Positions 25,487 through 34,166 of a DNA stretch of 36,749 nt are shown one piece after another. Under the pieces are notes generated by a model. The model had not been told where the DNA came from and did not search any database. It saw only the letters and a program-made list of their open reading frames with translations. Both the position numbers and the translations under genes were made by a program. This stretch comes from Promethearchaeota archaeon. Lineage in GTDB: Archaea > Asgardarchaeota > Lokiarchaeia > Sigynarchaeales > SOKP01. The stretch's first letter is position 1, and each line of letters starts with the position of its first letter. The stretch is taken from positions 1 to 36,749 of the forward strand of contig JAUXAJ010000014.1 in assembly GCA_030620005.1 (NCBI GenBank), given 5' to 3'.

Positions 25487-26437
25487 TTAAACGGGCTCAA
25501 AAGCGTTTATTTTTTCAAGGAAATCGAGTATTTTGAGGTACTTTTCATCCTTTTTTATAATTATGTCTTCTTCACTACGCCCACTATAGTCGTAGATTCC
25601 TTTAGAAGTTTTTATTCCAAAATGTCCTTTCTCTACTTTATCCTTAATTATAGAAAGCTCCAGACCCATATTCTTGAGAACATCCGATACTACATCCAGA
25701 CCTACAAAATCGAGATTCTGAACGACCCCTACGATAGGCAATCGTAATGAAAAGCTAGTTTTTACTGCTAAATCAATCTCTTCTGGAGTGACTATTCTCT
25801 TCAATAAAAGGCCAAATACCGCAGAATTGATTGCTTGCTGTATTTTATTGACAATAAAAGCATTTGTGAATTTTTTTAAAATGATGGGGGTTTTACCAAG
25901 TTTTTTTAACAAATTGAAAGATAATTCGATTATTTCTGGAGATGTTTTGCATCCAGCTACTATTTCAACTAGTGGTATTATATGGGGAGGCCTAAACCAA
26001 TGTTGAATTATAAGTCTTTCGGGTCTATTGATGTTAACAACTTTAAAAATATTTAATTCCGAGGTATTACTTGCTAAAATAGCATCTTCGGAACAAAATT
26101 CATCAAATTTAGAATAAACTTTCCTCTTTATTTCACGATTTTCACTTACAGCTTCTACGACTAAATCTGCCCTCCTTGCTGCTACTTCCAAATTAGTAGA
26201 AGTATTGATTCGATCAAGAATTGACGATATTTCATCGGTAGAAACGCGATTATATTTTGCTAATAAATTGAGATTTAATTCAATTTTTTTTAAAGCAGAA
26301 TCAAGGATCTCCCGCTTCAAATCCACTAAGTCTACTTCAATCCCAGACTGAGCATATACTTGCGCGATGGAATGCCCCATCGTCCCAGCACCGACGATTA
26401 AAACTTGTTTAATTTCATTTAGATTCAATTCAATCAC
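25487..26437 (-). CDS. 3-hydroxyacyl-CoA dehydrogenase-family protein, copy 1
   Basis: The protein has 316 aa. A Rossmann fold opens with VGAGTMG (15-21) and ends its second strand with Asp36 or 39 (VDLVDL), indicating NAD. Then come VVEAVSE (94-99), ASNTS (122-126) and the catalytic segment QHWFRPPHIIPLVEIV (145-160; His146 and Glu158). The C-terminal helical domain has VNKIQQAINS and a GIYDYSG end near 280. It oxidises a hydroxyl beta to a carboxyl or CoA ester. It closely resembles the second copy at 32242-33189, so they are paralogues. The 140-base gap to the URO-D-like gene on the same strand allows co-transcription. The BKACE neighbour suggests a beta-hydroxy acid to beta-keto acid route. 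Confidence 0.85.
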   Translation of the reverse strand: MIELNLNEIKQVLIVGAGTMGHSIAQVYAQSGIEVDLVDLKREILDSALKKIELNLNLLAKYNRVSTDEISSILDRINTSTNLEVAARRADLVVEAVSENREIKRKVYSKFDEFCSEDAILASNTSELNIFKVVNINRPERLIIQHWFRPPHIIPLVEIVAGCKTSPEIIELSFNLLKKLGKTPIILKKFTNAFIVNKIQQAINSAVFGLLLKRIVTPEEIDLAVKTSFSLRLPIVGVVQNLDFVGLDVVSDVLKNMGLELSIIKDKVEKGHFGIKTSKGIYDYSGRSEEDIIIKKDEKYLKILDFLEKINAFEPV

Positions 26438-26603
26438 TTTTTAATTAGAAATCATATTATTTAGGTTAATTTTTATTATATTTACTTTTTAAAAAAATTT
26501 ACATTAAGTTGAAAAGAATTAACAAAAATAATTAAGAAATTGGAAATCATTTAACAATGAAGTAAATTAGAAATCATTAAATAAAAGAAAATGAAATAAA
26601 TGA

Positions 26604-29600
26604 ATGATGAAAAAAATTCATTATTTATACGAGATTTTTTCGGTTTCTTTTGGGTTTGCTTTATTAGCCGTTTTCGGGACATTATCGTTTTTCCCGATAG
26701 AAATAATGTTCTTAGGGGAGGAGCAAATGTGGTTTTGGACTTTTGTTTTCCTTAATTATGGCGTAATCTTAGCCTTTCTATTATATTCTTTTTTTAACCG
26801 CGAATCATTGAAAATGATGAGAATCATTGACCTGGGAGTAACATCATGCTCAATACTTGTGATCGTAGCTTTTTTGATCTACACCAGAAACATATTTGAA
26901 CCTTGGTTTGTTCAAGGTGCTTGGTTTTTAAGACAAAACGGATTAATCGTAGGCTTTTTTTTAGGGTTTGTGATTATAAAAACTGTTATAGGAACCGCCT
27001 TCATCATTTCAAAATTTAACGAAGAGAAAGAAAAAGACGAAAATAATGTTGAACTTTTGACTTTATTAATTATTACACTTAGTTTTTCCTTTTACATCGT
27101 CCAAGTATTACTTTATAGGTATTTCAATTTTATAAGCCTTCTATATTTGATTTTCATCGTTCAAATTTGCTTATTAATATTATCCTTAATTTTATTAAGT
27201 AATTCTAAACATCAGTATTATTTCACGATGGGAATTCGTAATAAGTTAAGAGAAGGGCAGAGTGACGGTAAAAGATCGAACAATAATGAGGATGATCACG
27301 ACCAAAAGAACAATCTTAAGAAAAATCTGAAGAAGTTCGTTTCGAAAACAAATTCAAAATTAGTAAGATCAGGAACAGAACCAAGAGATTTCTGGAAGCT
27401 TATTAACCCATTAATGTTCGTGACGATACTTAGCACGATTATTGCGATTCTTTATCCGTTTAATCTGTTCGTTACAATCTATATACCGCGCCCATTTAAA
27501 ATCCCATTAATTCAAATTTTATCTTATATTTCAATTGCCTTAATGCTGTTCATTTTGACTTTTGATGCTTTCAAAAATCGCATTAATCAAAAATTTAGTG
27601 ATTACCACGAAAACGAGAAGATTTCACGCAGAAAAAAGGCTCTATTTGGACAATTAGACGCTGGTAAATTTCTCGGAGTGTTTTTTGTCGTGAGTCAAAT
27701 TTTGTATTTTTTTGAATTCCCGATTTATTTTCCACACATTGTCTCTTTTTACCTTTTATTCGGCATCGTTGGAGCTCTTATTTATTTTTTCTTAGGGACT
27801 TCTCGGAAAAAAAAGGACAAATTATACGTCATTGCGATATTTACATTGATAGTAAATTTCTTGATAACCTATATAGACGGGATCATTCATGGTGAAAGCA
27901 CGATAAATGGTTCTTTTGACACATTTTTTCCCTTTATTTATCTTCACAGCTGGGTTAATTTTATAGTTGTAGGAGTTCCAATTGGAATAATATTGAGCGA
28001 TTTAATCCTAAATTCTGCTTTTAGGCACGTGAATGAAAAAAATATATCAAGCAGAGCGTCATGTTTTGCCTATGCCGCTTTCATTTTTGGCTTGATAATG
28101 ATGCCAGGTAATTTTTATCTCGGTAATCCTGGTGGAGAACCATCCTTATTTGGAAGCTCAAATTTGCCATTTTTGATTTTTTCCATGTTCTTAGGGATAA
28201 CCCTCATTAACGGTTTAATTTTTCATTATTTCACTGAAATCCGATTTCAGAAAGAACACCACGAATATAGCTACCATCTTGAAGTAAAGAGGAAGATTAA
28301 ACCGAAAATTAGCTTTAGGAAGGTTTTTCGTAATATAAAATTAATCAACACTAAAAGCCTTTATCAAGAAAAGGCGAATGCCATTTATTTATCGATAATC
28401 ATTATTATCTCTCTATTTGGGGGATTTACCATTTTTTTTACTTTTCAAGAAACACAAAAAAGACCAATTGTCGCCTATTCACCGGGAAATTACTATATTT
28501 GGCTTCAAAGTTCTTCAGAAAGAGTTTCAAAGAAAGCATTAATATCATTTGCGACGTCGCCACGAATTGATGCAGTCGAACTTTCCTTGGCGAAAAACGA
28601 ATATGGAGCGTTTCAGTTAGTTTGGCATCCATTAACATCTAAAAATTACATTTTAACTTATAAAATTTCTAACTTCATTAAAAAGGACAATCCATCATCG
28701 AGAATTAGCACTGATTGTTTTTCCTTGAGATACGAGGAATTTGTACTTGAAAATGAGATTGCTGACATTTTAGTTCCTTTTGTACAATTAAGAATGAATG
28801 AGATGAGAAACTACATTTTTTGGTTTTCCGTAAGAACACCAGATGACATTGTAAAGGGTGTATATGAAGGAAAATTGACCCTTAACCTTAGGAATAACGA
28901 AACTGAAACAATTCCTATAAAATTAAACATTTGGAATTTTCAAATTCCTAAAACGCGACACTTAAGAATGAGCATAGGTCCATATAACGACGACGAAGGG
29001 GTCTTAGAAAATTACAAAAACCATAGATTTAACGACTATGGAGTGCCTTTACGCCGAGCTGATAGTCTAGAGCAATTAAAATCCGAGAAAGTGTACACTT
29101 ATTTTTTAAACGAAAAGTCGAATTCTTGGATCTTTAACTGGACTTGGTGGGATAACGTGACAGCTACGAAGCTAGAAAACGGCATGAATGCCATTGCTTT
29201 TAAAGACCCGATAGAATGGGAAAATAGGAGGAATCCAGATCTAAATAATACTATAGAAATCTTAAGATTAAAAGGATGGCTCAAACAAGTCCAATATCAC
29301 CTTGAGAAAAACGGATGGTTAAAATACGCCTATTATTACTTTATTGACGAGTTTAATTTAAACATACCCTCGGGATACACGAGGGAAGAATACTTTAAAA
29401 AATTAGAGGATTATCTTATAATATTGAAATGGAGCGCACCAAAACTAAAAATCATGGCAACAGTACCACCTCTAGAAGAATACAAGCATCTTGAAAAGTA
29501 TTTTGACATATATTGCCCCGTGAGCGAAACTTATGACAAAGAAAAGTGGGACGAATTAATGAGTTCCGGAAAGGAGTTTTGGTATTATCCGTGCATTGGT

Positions 29601-30098
29601 CCATTCGCACCCTGGCCAAACTCTCACCTTTATAATCGATTATACGAATGCCGAGTTCTCTTGTGGCAAACTTGGCTTTATAAAATACAAGGATATTTGT
29701 ACTGGGCTTCTAAATATTACGGGCACGGAGTTTACGGTATGGGAGCCAATGGTTATGGCGATGGATGGTTCCTTTACGAACGACATGGCAAATTGTGCGA
29801 TTCACTTCGATGGGAAAATTATTTGGATGGTGTGGAAGATTACGAATATTTATGGCTATTAGACGCCGTTTTGGATCATTTAGAAAAGCATCCTTGGCTA
29901 CTTCCTGTAAATGAAATTAAAAATTTACGGGCTGAATTTAATAATATTGTCAATTCTATTGTGGGGGAAAAGTGGGAATATTGCGATCATCCTTCCACTT
30001 TGCATTCTGGGCGAGAGAGGATTGGGACAATTTTAGATCATCTAAGTACCGTCGTAAATATTGGTTCTATTGGAGAAGCACCGTGGTTTCCACCTTAA
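26604..30098 (+). CDS. multi-pass membrane protein with extracellular GH123/DUF4091-like domain
   Basis: The protein has 1,164 aa. About 14 hydrophobic helices occupy residues 1-545, broken by a charged loop (215-260); a further helix lies at about 595-612. The C-terminal half (about 625-1150) matches DUF4091/GH123: beta-sandwich opening VELSLAKNEYGAFQLVW (near 655), a barrel with YYYFIDEF (Asp-Glu pair near 911-913, the GH123 acid position), a GYLYWASKYYG strand and the family-end motif LDGVEDYEYLWLLD (near 1074). GH123 enzymes are N-acetylgalactosaminidases; here I infer a glycan hydrolase or glycan-binding ectodomain tethered by a large membrane domain. It converges with a GPH sugar symporter. 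A T10 run follows. Confidence 0.75.
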   Translation: MMKKIHYLYEIFSVSFGFALLAVFGTLSFFPIEIMFLGEEQMWFWTFVFLNYGVILAFLLYSFFNRESLKMMRIIDLGVTSCSILVIVAFLIYTRNIFEPWFVQGAWFLRQNGLIVGFFLGFVIIKTVIGTAFIISKFNEEKEKDENNVELLTLLIITLSFSFYIVQVLLYRYFNFISLLYLIFIVQICLLILSLILLSNSKHQYYFTMGIRNKLREGQSDGKRSNNNEDDHDQKNNLKKNLKKFVSKTNSKLVRSGTEPRDFWKLINPLMFVTILSTIIAILYPFNLFVTIYIPRPFKIPLIQILSYISIALMLFILTFDAFKNRINQKFSDYHENEKISRRKKALFGQLDAGKFLGVFFVVSQILYFFEFPIYFPHIVSFYLLFGIVGALIYFFLGTSRKKKDKLYVIAIFTLIVNFLITYIDGIIHGESTINGSFDTFFPFIYLHSWVNFIVVGVPIGIILSDLILNSAFRHVNEKNISSRASCFAYAAFIFGLIMMPGNFYLGNPGGEPSLFGSSNLPFLIFSMFLGITLINGLIFHYFTEIRFQKEHHEYSYHLEVKRKIKPKISFRKVFRNIKLINTKSLYQEKANAIYLSIIIIISLFGGFTIFFTFQETQKRPIVAYSPGNYYIWLQSSSERVSKKALISFATSPRIDAVELSLAKNEYGAFQLVWHPLTSKNYILTYKISNFIKKDNPSSRISTDCFSLRYEEFVLENEIADILVPFVQLRMNEMRNYIFWFSVRTPDDIVKGVYEGKLTLNLRNNETETIPIKLNIWNFQIPKTRHLRMSIGPYNDDEGVLENYKNHRFNDYGVPLRRADSLEQLKSEKVYTYFLNEKSNSWIFNWTWWDNVTATKLENGMNAIAFKDPIEWENRRNPDLNNTIEILRLKGWLKQVQYHLEKNGWLKYAYYYFIDEFNLNIPSGYTREEYFKKLEDYLIILKWSAPKLKIMATVPPLEEYKHLEKYFDIYCPVSETYDKEKWDELMSSGKEFWYYPCIGPFAPWPNSHLYNRLYECRVLLWQTWLYKIQGYLYWASKYYGHGVYGMGANGYGDGWFLYERHGKLCDSLRWENYLDGVEDYEYLWLLDAVLDHLEKHPWLLPVNEIKNLRAEFNNIVNSIVGEKWEYCDHPSTLHSGRERIGTILDHLSTVVNIGSIGEAPWFPP

Positions 30099-30113
30099 AA
30101 CCAAGATTGTTTG

Positions 30114-30123
30114 TTTTTTTTTT
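30114..30123 (+). terminator. T10 terminator after GH123-like gene
   Basis: Ten T residues 15 bases after the stop. Confidence 0.6.
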
Positions 30124-30262
30124 CTACTTACTCAAATAAGTGAAATGCTAGATTTTTTTTATAAAAACATCGTTTTAAAAAGAAATAAGAATGGTTTTTA
30201 TAGTTTGAAAAGATAAAGGCTCAATTAGTTTGAAAATGGGGATTTTTTTACAGATTAGAGTA

Positions 30263-30388
30263 ATGAAAAGTTCAGAATTACCATATCTCAAAGGAAAATT
30301 GATTAAACAAGGCATGGAAACTACGATCTTAAAACAACATAACAATCACATTGTCGGAAAAAAAAAAAAAAAAAAAAAAAAATGTTAA
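30263..30388 (+). other. short ORF running into the A25 tract, doubtful
   Basis: The 300-base convergent gap 30099-30398 contains one protein-like frame: MKSSELPYLKGKLIKQGME and on to NHIVG, then eight lysines encoded by the A tract and a stop (42 aa). It may be a relic of an N-terminal region; it is not recognised. Confidence 0.2.
30358..30382 (-). terminator. A25 homopolymer, T25 terminator of the symporter gene
   Basis: Twenty-five consecutive A on plus, thus T25 on the minus strand starting 16 bases after the symporter stop. It is ideally placed as an archaeal terminator and is the longest homopolymer in the window; length is likely variable. Confidence 0.65.
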
Positions 30389-30398
30389 ATATATTAAA

Positions 30399-31826
30399 TT
30401 AAGTTCTTGCTTTCTTTTCATCGTGAATTTGTTTAAGATCTTCTCTTACTTCAAGTAACTTTTGACCGTCCAATGGATAAGTATAGATTGCTATAATGGC
30501 AATTATTAAAGCGATTATTGGAAAAATAACCATTAAAGCCCGTAATCCGAAAATTACGTCCGAAGTTACCAGTTCTGGTTCGTAAACTTGCCATCCAACA
30601 TTAGTAAATATGAGACTTATGGAAAAGAAAACGAAAATATATGCTGATCTTTGAAAGAAAATAGTTACACCGTAATAACTCGCTTCTCTACGCGTTCCTG
30701 TTTTTACCTCGTCTTCATCAATTATATCAGCAATGATTAAATCAATAATATATAAAGACCCAGATAAACCAATTCCTAATATAAAAAATACGAATAACCC
30801 CGACATTATATCTTGAATGAACAATAATGGTAAAAGAGTAATAATCCAAATTGACATCGAAATCAACCAAGATTTACGCAAACCTATTTTCTGAACAACT
30901 GGCTTCCAAAGAATATTAATAAAAATTGCTGCTGAAATAAATGTTATTCCTAATAACAACGCTAAAAAGATTGATTGGCCTTCACCAATATTTAAAACAA
31001 ATTTTCCGTAAAGCGGAACTATTGTAGGAAGCATCCCATATACAAACCAATTCGCAATTTCTGCAGGAATAAAACGCAAAAAACTTTTATTCTTAACACA
31101 TAGCTTGATAGTATTAACGAAATTAGGAGCATTTTTATATTCGTCTTGAAATTCAACCTTTTCTTTTGGAGAGAATTTTATAAATAAAAGACCGAATACC
31201 ACGATTATTATGGCAATAAAAATTCCAAAAATTTGAAATTCAGGCAGATATTTTCGATCTGTTAAATCCGGTATGAATAATGTTGGTAATAAGAAAGCTA
31301 TAATTAAGCCAATAATTGCAAATGTCTGCCTAATGTTATTTGCTTTTGTTCTCGCTTCCATCGTCTCAAATACTTCAGGAAAAATCGCTATTAAATTGAT
31401 GTCATACATCGTGAAAAATAGCTCAAAAGCTATAATTATACAAATAAAATAAATGAAATTACTGATTTGGTCATTTATTCCTATTGTAATTGGTGGTGTA
31501 AACAATAAACAGAATATAATAGCAATTGGTACAAAAGAAACCATGACCCAGGGAAGGCGCCGACCCCATTTAGTATGCGTGCGATCTGAAAAATATCCTA
31601 AGATTGGATCGTTAAAAGAATTCCATATTGAGAAGATCAAGAAACCTAATGATATTAAGATTATGTCAAGTCCAACTACAGCAAAATAAAACGTGAATGT
31701 TAAAAATGTGAAGCCCTGATAAGATATAATGCAAGGTATTTGTCCAGTACTATATGCTATAGCTTTTTTATTTGAATAACCAATTTCATCGTTTTTATTA
31801 TTTTTTTTATTTTTCATGAAAAACAA
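30399..31826 (-). CDS. GPH-family (MelB-like) sugar:cation symporter
   Basis: The protein has 475 aa with about 12 membrane helices. The first cytoplasmic loop carries the family signature: WNSFNDPILGYFSDRTHTKWGRRLPW, seen here as NDPILGYFSDRT plus KWGRRLPW (about 68-95). Another hallmark is DIIDEDEVKTGTRREASYYG near 380-400, seen as DEDEVKTGTRREA, the conserved loop between helices 10 and 11. GPH transporters import glycosides, pentosides or hexuronides with H+ or Na+. The convergent neighbour with a GH123-like ectodomain suggests cleavage outside and uptake by this protein. The start is weak (TTT-rich leader); ATG four codons in (MKNKK) is an alternative. A T25 run follows. Confidence 0.9.
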   Translation of the reverse strand: MFFMKNKKNNKNDEIGYSNKKAIAYSTGQIPCIISYQGFTFLTFTFYFAVVGLDIILISLGFLIFSIWNSFNDPILGYFSDRTHTKWGRRLPWVMVSFVPIAIIFCLLFTPPITIGINDQISNFIYFICIIIAFELFFTMYDINLIAIFPEVFETMEARTKANNIRQTFAIIGLIIAFLLPTLFIPDLTDRKYLPEFQIFGIFIAIIIVVFGLLFIKFSPKEKVEFQDEYKNAPNFVNTIKLCVKNKSFLRFIPAEIANWFVYGMLPTIVPLYGKFVLNIGEGQSIFLALLLGITFISAAIFINILWKPVVQKIGLRKSWLISMSIWIITLLPLLFIQDIMSGLFVFFILGIGLSGSLYIIDLIIADIIDEDEVKTGTRREASYYGVTIFFQRSAYIFVFFSISLIFTNVGWQVYEPELVTSDVIFGLRALMVIFPIIALIIAIIAIYTYPLDGQKLLEVREDLKQIHDEKKART

Positions 31827-31920
31827 ACTTTAAATTTTTTTATTTTAAATTAATTACATTTCTATGTTTTGAAATATAAATTTTTTGTTAATATTATTAA
31901 CTCTTTATATCGTTCATCTG

Positions 31921-32215
31921 CTAATTTAAAATAGGGTAATTTGATACTGAAGCCATGTGATAGTTTGTGTGGATTTCTATTTTGTCTTGTGAACTTAGAA
32001 TTTTTATACCAAAACTTTTCGTGTATACAATCTCGTTATTTTTCATGATCGCAACTAAATATCCTGGAAATCCAAAAGTTTCTAAATTCTGTTCTAATAA
32101 TGGTTCTAATTCAGATTTAATCTCAAAACCAGTCAAATTAACAGAAATAATGGAAGAAAAAGTTATAATCGAGGAAGAGAGCCAAAGAAATGGAGATATT
32201 AAAAGAAAGAATAAA
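31921..32215 (-). pseudogene. beta-lactamase-like serine hydrolase, 5' fragment
   Basis: The minus frame, open from about 32215, starts with a signal-peptide-like stretch (FFLLISPFLWLSSSIITF) without ATG, GTG or TTG before it, then ELEPLLEQNLETFGFPGYLV, AIMKNNEIVYTKSFG, and YHMASVSN. This is the opening of class C beta-lactamase/DD-peptidase-like proteins. The catalytic SxxK motif appears as SVSN and the frame ends seven codons later, so the active site and the whole remaining domain (usually over 300 aa) are lost. The TTG at 32134-32136 is the only start. It is a relic. Confidence 0.6.
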
Positions 32216-32241
32216 ATTTAATAATTTAATAAAACACATTC

Positions 32242-33189
32242 TTAAACTGGTTCGAATGCGTTGCTTTTTTCTAAATGATCAAGCATTTTTAAATAAAGAC
32301 CGTCTCTTTTCTTGAGTATTTCTTTTTCGCTTTTTCCACTATAATCGTAAAGTCCTTTACCTGATTTAGCCCCGAGATGGCCTTTTTCTACTTTTTCGTC
32401 AATGATCGATACTCCTAATCCTTTACTCTTTAAAATATCTGAAACCAAATCTAAACCCGTAAAATCTAGTGTTTGAACGACTCCAACGATTGGTAATCGT
32501 ATGCCTAAACTGTGCTTTATTGCCGTATCAATAGACTCGGGGGTAGCAATTTTTCGCAAGAGGAGTGAAAAAACAATTCCACCAATGGCATTTTGAATTG
32601 CGTTAACAATAAAAGCTTCTGAAAATTTTTGTAATACAACTGGCTTTTTACCTAATTTTTCCAGCAGCTTGACAGAGGTCTCAACTACTTCTTTCGACGT
32701 CTTTCGACCAGGGACAATTTCAACGAGCGGTATGATGTGAGGTGGGGCAAACCAATGCTGAATCATTAGTCTTTCGGGGCTTTTTACTACTTTTTTTGTA
32801 ATTTTAAAAACATCTAATGTTGACGTATTGCTTGCCAAAATCGTGTCTTCTGCGCAAAAATCGTTTAATTGTGAAAATACTTTCTCTTTAACCTCCGGGA
32901 CTTCATTCACGGCCTCAACAACTAATCCCACTCCCTTGGCTGAAACCTCTAAATCCGTTGATGGATGGATACGACTAACAACTGCCGAGATTTGCTCATT
33001 GCTTAATTTTCCAAACTCTACTAGAGTATCGAGATTAAATTTAATCAAGTCAACGGCGTGATCCAATCGTTCTTGACTCGTATCAACTAGATTCACATCA
33101 ATCCCTCCTTGAGCATAAACTTGAGCGATTGAATGACCCATCGTGCCAGCACCGACTATTAAAACGCGCTTAATATCCTTAGCACTCAT
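32242..33189 (-). CDS. 3-hydroxyacyl-CoA dehydrogenase-family protein, copy 2
   Basis: The protein has 315 aa. It opens VGAGTMG (12-18), with VNLVD (32-36), VVEAVNE (90-96), ASNTS (119-123), the catalytic segment QHWFAPPHIIPLVEIV (144-159; His145, Glu157), and the end KGLYDYSGKSEKEI. The order and wording parallel copy 1 at 25487-26437 throughout, including the closing NAFEPV, so they arose by duplication. Differences concentrate in helices between motifs and may reflect different acyl or hydroxy-acid substrates. GC content is a little higher than copy 1. ATG 33189 has no strong Shine-Dalgarno. It is single on its strand; the divergent MBL-fold gene starts 142 bases away. Confidence 0.85.
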   Translation of the reverse strand: MSAKDIKRVLIVGAGTMGHSIAQVYAQGGIDVNLVDTSQERLDHAVDLIKFNLDTLVEFGKLSNEQISAVVSRIHPSTDLEVSAKGVGLVVEAVNEVPEVKEKVFSQLNDFCAEDTILASNTSTLDVFKITKKVVKSPERLMIQHWFAPPHIIPLVEIVPGRKTSKEVVETSVKLLEKLGKKPVVLQKFSEAFIVNAIQNAIGGIVFSLLLRKIATPESIDTAIKHSLGIRLPIVGVVQTLDFTGLDLVSDILKSKGLGVSIIDEKVEKGHLGAKSGKGLYDYSGKSEKEILKKRDGLYLKMLDHLEKSNAFEPV

Positions 33190-33331
33190 TTTAACACATT
33201 TTGAAATTTACATTAAAATTCAATTTTTTTATAGCTTTATATTAGATATTTGAATTATTATAACTTTCTACAAATATCAAGAAATTATTATTAGAAGTTC
33301 TAAAATTAACCTGAAATACGAAAAAGAAAAA

Positions 33332-34057
33332 ATGGAAGAAGTTAAAATTACGGTCATGGTTGACGATTTCAATGGTTCAGAAGTAGGTTTTATACGCTCA
33401 TATGGTTTTGCTGCTTTAATAGAGATTAACAATAAAAAAATATTGTTTGACGTTGGAACTAAGGTTGATCCGCTTGTAGCAAATCTGAAATGTCATGGAG
33501 TTTCTCCTTCTTCTATAGATGCCGTCATTTTGAGTCATAATCATTATGATCACACCAATGGCTTGCCCGGTATTATAAAAAAAAAATCAAATATACCCGT
33601 TTTTATTCATAAAGAATGGGATAAGCCCGCAAGTTATAAAGGATTTCAAGTGTCTAAAACAAACAGAGTAATAGTTCAAAAAGCTCGTGAATTAAAAGAA
33701 GTAACTCAAGGGCTTTTCTTAACTAATTCCTATTTTTCTCCAGATTATGGAGGTGTATACGAACAGGCATGTTACATTAAAGCTACTAGTTCTTATATCC
33801 TCTTATGTGGATGTTGTCATCCAGGTTTAAATAAATTCTTAGAAGACCGAACGTTATTAGATATATCTCAAGACAGCCCTTTACACATTCTTGGAGGCAT
33901 GCACGGTTTTAAATTCAGTAATAACGAATTTATTAAACTTTCTCCTGTAATAAGATCAATAAATCTTTATCATTGTACTATTAATACAAAAACATTTCAA
34001 AAGCAATTTAGAGATAAATGCTTTGTTGGAAAAGTTGGTAAGACTCTAATATTTTAA
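33332..34057 (+). CDS. MBL-fold metallo-hydrolase (RFA-P synthase-like)
   Basis: The protein has 241 aa. It carries the metallo-beta-lactamase motif SHNHYDHTNG (H69, H71, D73, H74), the preceding KKILFDVGT strand (35-43), and later LLCGCCHPGLNKFLE, whose CxHPG replaces the usual GHxxxD third histidine site as in the 7,8-dihydropterin-6-methyl-4-(ribofuranosyl)aminobenzene 5'-phosphate synthase-like subgroup, followed by ILGGMHGF (fourth His). Archaeal members relate to methanopterin biosynthesis but most are uncharacterised. It is probably a two-zinc hydrolase. The following HisC-like gene is on the same strand 95 to 110 bases away. Confidence 0.8.
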   Translation: MEEVKITVMVDDFNGSEVGFIRSYGFAALIEINNKKILFDVGTKVDPLVANLKCHGVSPSSIDAVILSHNHYDHTNGLPGIIKKKSNIPVFIHKEWDKPASYKGFQVSKTNRVIVQKARELKEVTQGLFLTNSYFSPDYGGVYEQACYIKATSSYILLCGCCHPGLNKFLEDRTLLDISQDSPLHILGGMHGFKFSNNEFIKLSPVIRSINLYHCTINTKTFQKQFRDKCFVGKVGKTLIF

Positions 34058-34166
34058 AGAATAGATAATGAATATTAGTTATTTAAACGAATCATGTAAG
34101 CTATTTTGCGTAAAACTTAAAGATTTTTAAAGAGAGTAAATTTTCAATTTATTGGGTGTTAAAAAA

